Source: Phylloscopus collybita | Taxonomy: Eukaryota > Chordata > Aves > Passeriformes > Phylloscopidae | Direction of reading: 5' to 3' | DNA length: 64,000 nt | Assembly (NCBI GenBank): GCA_027886175.1 | Contig: JAJNNQ010000143.1 | Coordinates: 186,001-250,000, forward strand | Part shown: in pieces, positions 36,515-45,800 of the stretch | How the letters are laid out: every line of letters starts with the position of its first letter | Numbering within the stretch: position 1 is the first letter of the stretch | Notes under the pieces: generated by a model | Seen by the model: only the letters and a program-made list of their open reading frames with translations | Told to the model about the DNA's origin: nothing | Databases searched by the model: none | Position numbers and translations under genes: made by a program

Positions 36515-39500
36515 TCAAGTGCTGTTGGCCTGCTCCTGCTCAAAGAGGGCCATGGCTAAATGTGAGCGGGATGCAAGTCCTTCCAAGTTACTGAGCACAC
36601 AGCGGTGGTACAGCTCCTCACTGAGCCGGGGATTGCAGCTTCTCAGTGTGTATTTCTGCACTAACCCCGGCTCCACAGCCCTGAACAGATGCAGGCCAGA
36701 ATAGTGGAGGAAGACATCAAATACCTCCATGCTCTCCAGCACCTCATCTCGGTCCAGGATATCGGCTGCGAGCTTGGTACGTGCTGTCATATAGTCTGAA
36801 TTATAAAAGCAGGCCTCAGCAAAGGAATGTCTGTCAAAATGCCCATCTCTCAGGAAGTCAGTGTTGGAGGATGCTGTCTGCTCACCACGGTACACCAGTG
36901 CGGGGTTGAACTCCTGGAAGTGCACAGGGAAGAAGACCTGCCAATTGCTGATGGTATTCATGCGGCAGCGGTTCAGAAACTCCATGTTGATTTCTGTCCA
37001 GACGCTGGCCAAGAAAAACAGTGTGTCCACAGGGTGCTTCTTTGAGACTATATCCATGAGCTTCACTTGCGATGGCACCTCTGTTTTAACACTAATCCAT
37101 GGGATTTTAACTTCTGCATAGCGTTTCTCTAGCTCTCCTACCATGGCTTTGACTCCAGCAAAAACATCCACCTGACCAACTCTCTGGGCATCATAGGGAT
37201 GGTAGATAAAAAGCAAAGTCAGCAAGGCATTATCATGCGTGTCCAGTGTGTTCATAGCAAACATATCCAGGAAGTTTGCTACAAAATCCAGGTCCTGCAC
37301 TGTCAAGGGAAGCACCAATTGCACCCGTGTGGCCTCTGTCACATACGGCATGGGAATAATTTCCACCTTACTTAAGGGTCGTACCAAGCTCACTCGCTTG
37401 GCCAGGACACGACTGTGACCCTTCTGGGTGGCAGCCTCCAGGAGCAGGTCCAGGGTGTATTCCATGCCCCGCGTGGGGTCAAAGCGCCGGTAGCCGTTCA
37501 GCAGCTGCCGCTTGCTGAAGCGGAGCAGGGGCTGATAGAGACGGTTCAGCTGCTCCACCGCAGACTCGATGATTTCACTGACATCTGCCTTACTGGCTCC
37601 AGACAGCTCACACTTTGGGGAGCCATCAGGACAGGAGAAGAGGTGCTGTTCTGTGAAGTAGTCCCAGCTGATTACCTCAAAACGGGACTTTGGAAGGAAT
37701 GGGGCATTAATGCCCACAGGCCAGGTCACACCTGCCTCACCTGCAGGGGTCAGTGCTGTCAGGTTCCTGATCTGCATCTGTGCAAAGAGAGAGAACAAGC
37801 TGATCGTCATTACGTTCTCAAAGAGGTCTAGGCCAGCTCCTCCCCAGGCCCACACTGCCACCTACAACTGTACATGGGTAGTGTCACACCACGAGTTTTG
37901 GGTGGTGTGGTATCAGAAGTGCTATTTCTGAGACAAGGGACTATAGCCTGTGTCTGACTGACAGTTGCCCACAAACAGAAGCAATGATCTTCCTCCAATG
38001 TGCTGAAAATAAAGGAAATCCCTTTGGTCGAGGAGTTTTTGCAGGTAACCCTCCCCACACACCTGAAGGTCCTGGATCTCCTGGTAAGCTCTGTCCAGCT
38101 GGATCCTGCTGAACTGCTTGTGCAGCCGGTACATCAGGGTCATGTCAGAAACAGGGTGCACCGCAAGAGCTGCTTGGAACTCCTCTTCTTCCTCCTTCTC
38201 CAGTTCAGTATTCTTGGCCAGTTCGTAAGTGTGATAATGCTGGCCCTGAAGCAGACAAAAGCCAGAAAGACTGGCATGGAACTTGAGTTCACAGAGCAGC
38301 TTTTCCTCACTCCAGACACACATCTGCCCCTCTTTCCATACTGACTGTAGTACCCAGAAAAAAAAAAAAAAAAGGAGGTAAGTTGTCCCTCCCACCCTGC
38401 ACTGCCTTCCCACTTGCTTCTCAGTACCAATATCCCTTTATCCGGCCTTCAAGAACCTGTGAATCAGCCCTGCTAGTAAGGCTGAAAATTAAATCCAGTG
38501 CGTGCTCTCTCCCTCAACATCCCAGCTGTGATTCCGGCCCCACCACCCCCGCTGCCATAGGACAGAGCCCTTCCTTCCCCTGCAACTCACAGCAGTAGCT
38601 CAGAAAAAAGCCACTTGGCTATGCAGTTGAGAAAGAGTAAGACTCTGGGCTTTGTCTGGCTCAGCTAACACAAAACCTGAGCAGGGAGGTAGTACCTGGA
38701 GCTGGGAAACACAGGTGATGCCAAGGAAATCAATGATGCAACGACCCAGCCACTCATCTGGGCGCACACTGAGGATCTCATTGCGACAGCTGTCCAGGTG
38801 TGGGTGGAGCTTGAGCAAGAGGCTACGGGACAGCAGGTAGCCAAAGCCCCCGTGACAGTAACGGGCTTGCTCATCTCCCCCGATGAACTCCTCCGCTCGC
38901 CCCAGGTACACATCTTGGTTAATGCTCAGGTGTGTCACCAGAGCCTTCACCTGTTCAGCCTGGGCATAGGTGTCATCCTGCATGATGTAGAACCAGTCAT
39001 AGTCAGAACCAAAATGTTGATGGATATAGTTCATGGTCTCATACATGAGCCAAATGGGCCTCTCATCGCCGTGGGCCACCAGCACCATGCCATGGGGCAC
39101 CTTGGCACTGCGCAGCCCCGTGAAGTACAGCAGGCGTGGGAAGTGGTGGGCCACTGTCTTGTTCACTGCCACTGCCAATGTGTTCAGTGTGGCCTTGGAG
39201 GTCAGCACAGCCACAAACAGTCTCTCATGGAATCCCAATTCTGTCTGGATGTAGCGAGTTCTGTAAAGGAAGTACATACCTACATGACAAACAGCTGGAG
39301 GAGAAAAAAAATCAAAGAATTATGGTAACTTGGGATTAACTTTAACAGCTGGAATCTACCCAGGGCAAAAAAAGTCAAGCCTAGTCATAGAACTTTAAGA
39401 GAAGACTCACTAGTGAAAATCCCATTTTGTAAAAACACTTGTTTCCTTGAAGGCAGCTACAATCTCACACCTACCTGAGCTAGAAAACTGTGCCAGTGCA

Positions 39501-41887
39501 ATTAAAATTAAAATACCACAGAGCTAACTACTCCGAGCTCAGCACACAGTGCAGCTTAGCAGGTACACTCAACAAAAACACAGAAAAGATTGCAGAGGAG
39601 TCTCTAGTGCTGGTGGCTTAGGTGTGCTAGGGTTCACCAGCTGCACATAGGGCACTGGGGCTGGGAGATCACTGAAGCCCCAGGCCAGGAGCCAGCAGTG
39701 GGTGGTGGTCTTTGGCCTCACAAATGGCACAGAGCCCTGCAGCACCCAATGGTCAATGGACAATGAGAAGACTCCAGACCAAAAACCACCACTGCACCAA
39801 GAGGTACATAAGGAAACATATGCCAAGAATACACAGAGACTGTGAGGGTACAAAAGTCCAGGGGCCCCTCTGTTCAGGGTTCCTCTGCAGAGGCACCACC
39901 CTGAGCTGTTATGATGTTGCTGCACCACAAGTGGGATACTTAGAAAAATACTTAGAAAAACCAAAGGGACTGCAACAGGAAACCTGGGGCCAAGGAAACT
40001 TGTCTGGCAGTACGAGCACGGTCTGTGGAAGGAGCTGAGCAAGGCACCTGTTGGGTCACCAGAGCTGTAGCTGCAAGGGAGTGTGTGTGTCAGTAATGGG
40101 AAAGCGTAAGGAAGACACAAACAGCTGCTGCTCAGTGGCCTCCAGTGATGCTGAGACAAGCAATGAGCACAAGCTGAAAGGCAAGGAATTTCATTTAAAC
40201 AGGAGAAAAAAGTTTTGAACTGTAAAAGTTACCATCCACCGCAACATACTGCCAGGAGGGACTACAGAGTCTCCATCCCCAAGATATTTAAACTGGAACC
40301 ACTCTGGAGCTCTAGAAGAGCCAAAACCAACAAAGTGAAAGTGGCTGAACAGCTTTGTCCAGCTAAACCAGACAAGCTGTGCTTAAGCTTCTTGAAAAAG
40401 TGAAACACAAACACACAGGAGGGTGCAGCAACAGCCCTGAGAGTAGCACAGTCAAGGCAACTTTGTCCAAGCACACAGCACATACTCACTCTCTCCCTGC
40501 ACTGCTCAGCAGAGTTACACAGCTTTAAGTAAGGTCCACTCTGCAGCTTGTTTAGCTCCCTCATCCCAGAGGCTGCAAAGCTTACAAGTGACAACATTAC
40601 TCTGCCTGGAAAGAAAATTAAATTTGGCCCCAGCAATGACAGACTAGGGTAGTGCCAGCCTGATACCCAGAGGGGCTCCTGAATGGTCAGGCAGGAGAAT
40701 TTCCTTAACACATATGCTACAATTAATTGATCAAAATTTTCCACCAGTTAAAACAAGTCTTAAAGAATAACTTAACATCTTCTATTAGTATATGTTACTA
40801 TAGACATGAACAAAACAACCACAGAATCCCAGAATGGTCTGGGGCAAAAGAGACCATTAACACTATCTAGTTCCAACATTCTGCCACAGGTAGAGACATC
40901 TTCTACTAGACCAGGTTGCTCTGAGCCCTGACAAGCCCAGCCTTGGACACTTCCAGGGATGGGGCAGCCACAACTTCTCTGGGTATCCTGTGCCAGTGCT
41001 TTGCCATGCTCACAGGAAAGACCTTCTTCCTAATATCTAATCTAAATCTATTCCTCTTCAGTTTGAAGTCACTCCCCTCTGTCCCATCACTCCACGTCCT
41101 TGTTAAACAGTCTCTCTCCATCTTTTTTGGCTGCTCCCTTTCTGGTACTGTAAGGCTGCAGCTAGATCACCATGAAGCTTCTTTTCTCCAGACTGAACAA
41201 TTCATATTCTCTCTGCCTTTCCTCCACTCCTCTAATAATCTTGGTGGCTTCCTCTGGATTCACTCCAACAAGCTGATGTCCTTTTTGTGTTAACCTCAGG
41301 GCTGGATGCAGCACTGCAGGTGGGGTCTCACATGAGTGGGGCAGAGTCACCCTCCCTTTACTGACAAGAAATATTCTCATTCTTCTTAGGCAATTTTGCT
41401 GCCTTCTTCCCCCTGAGGTTAATTTCTTGAACACATCTCCTGCACCCCTTAAGGTAACAATCTTGGCCATTGCCTTGGTGCACTATGCTCTTGCTACACA
41501 AGTTATTTGAAATAGCAAATATCACCTTGAACCTGTTCACACACACGAAGATTTAGAACTTCCCACAAGAATATTTTGCTTGAAGGAGATCCAGGCCAGA
41601 AGAAACATAACTTACCTGAGCACTTTTTTGTAAGGCTTGTTGGGGTCTCTGTAATACGGCACAATCCGAGGCCTGAAGTCCTCGTGGCCCGGGACCGGCC
41701 TCCCCTCCGCTGCCTCGGGCGGAGCCCCACGGGCGGGCAGCGCGGGCGGGCCCGGCGCCAGACAGCGTTCCTCAGCCGCGCCGTGGCTCCAGGAGGCGCG
41801 CAGGAGGCTCAGGCTGCAGCCAAGGGACAGCCCGAGCAGGAGAGGCAGCGCGGGCCGCAGCGCGCCGAGCACCGCGCCCAGGCGCAT
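36515..41887 (-). CDS. CHPF2: CHPF2, chondroitin sulfate glucuronyltransferase (4 coding exons)
   Basis: CHPF2 (chondroitin polymerizing factor 2, CSGlcA-T) is a type II Golgi membrane protein that adds GlcA to GalNAc ends of chondroitin and supports chain polymerisation with chondroitin synthases. Exons on the minus strand: 41887-41616, 39260-38696, 38245-38063 and 37777-36515, all with GT-AG borders and consistent phases (AG|A at the first junction). The product is 760 aa, close to the roughly 770 usual for the family. Residues 1-8 are cytosolic and about 9-30 form the signal anchor. The stem ends in the [15 protein letters not shown] motif, and the N-terminal GT31-type domain has QDDT at 185-188 (metal/UDP-sugar site) and PDEWLGRC at 258-265. 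The C-terminal half carries the GT7-like chondroitin GalNAc-transferase-type fold, with [19 protein letters not shown] near the end. Sequons lie at N124, N345 and N758. The ATG has G at -3 and lies in the shared CpG island. Exons 2-4 sit between the two copies of the 545-bp repeat. Confidence 0.96.
40081..40625 (+). repeat. 545-bp direct repeat, copy 2 (inside CHPF2 intron 1)
   Basis: Near-identical to 35773-36317 and in the same orientation. The left flank is unique intron sequence rather than the CR1 continuation present at copy 1, so this is the derived copy. No target-site duplication is evident at its borders, which argues against insertion as a transposon. Confidence 0.97.
40815..41485 (-). 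mobile_element. CR1 LINE 3' fragment in CHPF2 intron 1
   Basis: An antisense CR1 3' region: 'accacagaatcccagaatgg', 'tctactagaccaggttgctc', 'tcctgtgccagtgctttgcc', 'cttcttcctaatatctaat', 'ccactcctctaataatcttg' and 'ggatgcagcactgcaggtgg'. About 670 bp, one of the better preserved copies. It lies entirely within the intron. Confidence 0.92.
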
Positions 41888-42880
41888 CGCGGCGGCTACG
41901 GCCAGGCCGAACTCACGGGGCGGCCGCAGGACATGGCGGGCGCGGGGCGCTCGGGCTGCAGCCGTCCCGCGGGACGGCGGCCCCGGGACTCTGTTACCCG
42001 CAGGCCGGTGACGGGACGGAGGGAGGGCCGGAGTTCCGGGACGGGGGCGCGGGGAGGGACAGCAGATTTAGTCCAGCCGCGCTCCGCCGCTGCCACCTCA
42101 CCTGCCACATCTCCCCGCGCGCTTCCGCTTCCGCTCCACTATCGATGATGCCTGGCGGCCGCTCTGGCACACACCGCCGGCGCCTCTATGGTAGCTGCGG
42201 GGGCGGGGCCGGGCCGGCGCGCGGCATGCCGGGAGGCGCGGCGGCCTTGCGGACTGCGCTCCCCAGGGCCGCGCACCGCCCGGCGCCGCTGACGCTCCGC
42301 GCTGCGATTGGCCGGTGCGCCGAGGAGGCGGGGCGCGCGCACGCGGTCGCGGCGGGGCTGTTGCGACAGAAGGAAAGCGCGAGCGGCCGGTGCGGGCGGG
42401 CCCGGGGAGCCAAGAGCGGGGAGCAGCGGGGCAGGGCCGGGGTGGGCGGTGCGTGCGGGCAGCACAGTAGGCGGGCGGGAACCCTCGGCAGGAGCCGGCG
42501 GCACCGTGTGCTCGGGGCCGAGGCGGCCGGCCCGCGGGGCCGCCGGGGCGGGGAACAGAGGCGGGGCGACCCGGGCCGGGCCGGGCCGGATCGGCGCGGC
42601 CTAACGGCGCCTGTCGCCCCCTCTGGCGTAGCTCCCACCCGCGCCATGCCCTCCGACCTGGCCAAGAAGAAGGCGGCCAAGAAGAAGGAGGCGGCTAAAG
42701 CCCGGCAGCGGCCGCGCCGGGTCCCGGACGAGAACGGTGATGCCGGGCCGGAGCCGCAGGAAGTCCGGCCCCCGGAGGCCAACGGGACAGTGCTGCCAGG
42801 TGAGAGGGTGGCCGGTCCTGTGTCTGCCCCGCGTGTCCCAGGGCAGGGGGCCTGGCCGGCGCCCTTCCCGGCCGGACCGT
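41640..42880. promoter_or_regulatory. CpG island, bidirectional CHPF2/ABCF2 promoter
   Basis: A CpG-dense island covers both start codons, which are 758 bp apart and diverge (CHPF2 ATG at 41887 minus, ABCF2 ATG at 42646 plus). Visible motifs include a tandem CTTCCG pair at 42122-42133, fitting ETS/GABP sites read on the minus strand, and an inverted CCAAT box (ATTGG) at 42307-42311. No TATA box is apparent. Head-to-head arrangement of these two genes is also the mammalian state. Confidence 0.85.
42629..42645 (+). other. ABCF2: Possible splice acceptor just before the ABCF2 start codon
   Basis: A branch-point-like CCTAAC (42599-42604) and a pyrimidine-rich stretch precede a TAG at 42629-42631, 14 nt before the ATG. 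This would allow a noncoding first exon further upstream in the CpG island. The tract is interrupted by GGCG, so the call is tentative. Confidence 0.35.
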
Positions 42881-45800
42881 GTGCGCTGGGCTGTGTGCTG
42901 GGGGGGCGAACCGCGCTGTTGATGATCTGATGAAACACCCCGGGCATGGGCTGCGCGGAACCGGGCGGCTGCAGCAGCTGCCCTCGGGACCGCTCTGCCC
43001 TGAGGCAGCAGGACACCCCGCATGGGCCGTGTGTAGGAAGGATGCCCGTGGCCCTCGCTTGAGGCATGGCAGTATGATGATGGAGGCTGCTGATGGTGCG
43101 CTCAGACAGACACTTTCTCTATCTGCTACTTGATGCCTGGATCTGGGTTTTTTTTGATTTTCATTTCGTTTGGAGTTTTCTTGCTGCAGAAACCATTGTA
43201 GCGTCTGAATTAATTCTCCTCTTACTGCTATTTGCTCTGACTCTCTGCTCACCTGTTTCTCTGAGATGTACCTGGTTTGCAGAACCTAGGAACCTGCCTC
43301 TAAAAGAGGTTTTCTGCCTCTTGAAGAGAGAGGCTTTGCCACAGGGAGCTGTTGGTCTTAAAGGAAATAGGGCAGGTAATGCTTACACAGGAGGAGTTTT
43401 TTTGGGGGCCTTCGTTTAGCTCACCTGGAAGCCCGCAAGGTTAACTTCCAGGCTCAATCGCGGTGTGCTGTGCCGAGAGGCGCTCTGTGTGTGGCACGGA
43501 GCCCCGGAGGGCGGCAGGGCCGCTCCTGGCCGTGGCTCCCCGGCGCGGTTCCGAGCGCTGCGGCGGGCGGGGTCCCCGGGAGGCCCCGGTGCGCTCCGAG
43601 CCGCCGGCGCGCGCGGGGGCCGCCGCGGCGGGGGCAGCCCGCCCCGAGCCGGCCAATCGCCGGCTTCCGCCGCGGGTCATTTGCATACCGCCTCCCTATT
43701 GGTGCAGCCCGGGGCGGCGGGCGGGGCGGCGGCGCCGGGCCGGGGTCCCGGTGGGTCTCGGGAAAAGGCTCCGCTGCCCCGGGGAGCGGCCCCGGCGCTG
43801 CCGGAGCTCGGGGGTCTCTGGGGAGCGCTCTCGGGCACACCGTGGGATGGTTGGGATGTCTGTGCAGTGCCAGGGGAGGGTCAGGCTGGGTCTCGGGAAA
43901 AGGCTCTGCTTCCCCCAGGGGGCGGGGGGTCACCGAGCGGGCTCCCCAGGGAACGGCCCCGGCCCTGCCGGAGCTCGGGGGTCTCTGGGGAGCGCTCTCG
44001 GGCACCGCGTGGGATGGTTGCGGTGTCAGTGCACCGCTGGGACTTGGACTCGATGATCCTTGGGAGATCATGTGATTCTATTTCTTACTGAGCTATTTAT
44101 GCATCGGGGTAACACTCCCTTCCCCATGTTTGCTCACCTGCTTCATTCTTTGTTGTCACTGCTCTATGGCATTGCCCAAGCGGGTCCTGTATCAGTGCCA
44201 GTGACGTTTTTTGCTCCTCAGCGAAGGCACATTTGCCGTGGTGTTAACAGTGATTTTGCTGAGTGAGTGATTTTTGCCAAAAGTGCTGGATGCTGACAAC
44301 CATCATTCCGTTCTGGCACAGTCTGAAATCAGGTCTGCCTGCCAAGATCCCCAGTGCCATTGGCTACTTCAAAGGGCAGCATCTCTCACTGAGGAGTGAA
44401 GCTGGCCTGTGACAGAAGGTCAGCATGACAGGAAGGATGGTGGTGAGGCTCTGGCACAGGTGACCCAGAGAAGCTGCGGCTGCTCCGTTCCTAGAAGTGT
44501 CCAAGGCCAGGTTGGATGGGGCTTGGAGCAACCTGCTGTAGTGGAAGGTGTCCCTGCCCGTGGCAGCAGGTTTGGAATTAAATGCTCTAGAAGATGTAAT
44601 CCAAGCCATTCTAGGATTCTGTGATTCTATGGTTTGCTTGTACTGTAGGAGGAACATGCAGGGGGACATCATAGCTTCTCAGAAAATTAGTAGGGACTGT
44701 TTCAATGCTGCTGCTGCTTCTCTATTCTCAGCTTTCCCTGCATTTATTTTCTAGTCGTTTTCTTTTCCATCCTTCCGGGGAGGGTTAGTCCCATCACATT
44801 CAGAAAACAGCTTGCTGTTCTGGCTGTTCAGTTAGTTCTGATGGTCCTGTTTTATTTAGATGACACTTAGGTATTTAACTGGTGAAAATTCCATATGTGG
44901 TCTTGATATTTCTGCATCTGAGAGATTTTAGCCTGCTAGCAGCTGCTAACTTTTCCCAAGGAAAAATTTCTCAAGAAAGCTTCTTCTCAAAACAATCTTG
45001 GTAAACAACTATCCTTTCTCAAAACAATCTTTCTCCAGGTAGTGTTTTGCTGTTTCTCTAGTTTAACCCATGGGATTAGAGAGGTGTCATTCCCATTCAC
45101 CAATCTTATTAAGTCTGTATTGGAACACCTTCTAAAAGGTAGTAAGAATTAGACAATAAAGCCTTTTTTTTATGCTCTTTGCCTTCTGAAATATTTGGAA
45201 TTTCTCATCTTTCTTTTGTGTCCTACAGCGGCACATATACATCCTCCCGCTAAGCTGAAAAGCTGAGTCTCATTGCATCTGAGTCTCCTCAACTCTTCTT
45301 GGAAGTGGGAATTGTTTTCGTGGTCCTGGGCCTTTTGGTACAGGGGCTTATGGCTTCCCTTGTTTGTAAATCAGTAACTCTTCTGATCTTCTCTACATAT
45401 AGAGGTGGATGCTCTTACAAAGGAGCTGGAGGACTTTGAGTTAAAGAAAGCTGCTGCCCGAGCCGTGACAGGAGTGCTGGCCTCCCACCCCAACAGCACT
45501 GACGTGCATATCATCAACCTGTCACTGACCTTTCATGGCCAGGAGCTGCTGAGTGACACCAAACTGGAGCTGAACTCCGGGAGACGCTATGGCCTGATTG
45601 GACTCAATGGGATTGGTGAGCTGAGGGGAAGCAGCACGGCTCCTTGGAGCTTGGTAGTGGTGTCATGCTGCTGAGAAACTGGGCAGTGCAGGTGGGAAGT
45701 GCTGGGAACCAGAAGAGGGGCTGTTAGACAGTCATGGCTGTTTCTGTTCTCCCATATCTCCACCCAGGAAGGGGCATTACTAGGATTGCTGATAGAAGTC

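Larger units (their letters stand above)
39261..41615 (-). other. CHPF2: CHPF2 intron 1 with repeat insertions
   Basis: This 2.36-kb intron has a GTAAG donor at 41615 and a TTACAG acceptor ending at 39261. Well over half is repeat: the second 545-bp copy (40081-40625) and an antisense-to-plus CR1 (40815-41485) that therefore lies in the same orientation as the CHPF2 transcript. Confidence 0.9.

Noticed and set aside
39569..40159. A 196-codon minus-strand frame in CHPF2 intron 1
   Set aside because: It covers intron sequence and part of the duplicated block and shows no domain or similarity to CHPF2.
35907..40403. An identical 62-codon frame at 35907 and 40215 that could look like a duplicated small gene
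   Set aside because: The identity is explained by the 545-bp DNA duplication. The frame lies over CR1-derived sequence and has no homology as a protein.
35773..40625. The 545-bp repeats as a pair of LTRs flanking a retroelement
   Set aside because: The sequence between them is CHPF2 exons and introns, the ends lack TG...CA termini and target-site duplications, and copy 1 is continuous with a CR1.
36515..42200. A miR-671-like hairpin, because the mammalian microRNA lies in CHPF2
   Set aside because: I could not recognise the mature sequence or a convincing hairpin near the CHPF2 5' region by eye. A covariance-model search would be decisive.
42145..42930. A 261-codon frame that includes the ABCF2 start region
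   Set aside because: The part before 42646 is CpG-island noise and the part after 42799 is intron. Only 42646-42799 is ABCF2 coding sequence.
43463..44091. Three overlapping frames of about 200 codons in ABCF2 intron 1
   Set aside because: They run through a CpG block and a CR1 3' end that is tandemly duplicated. No conserved protein is visible.
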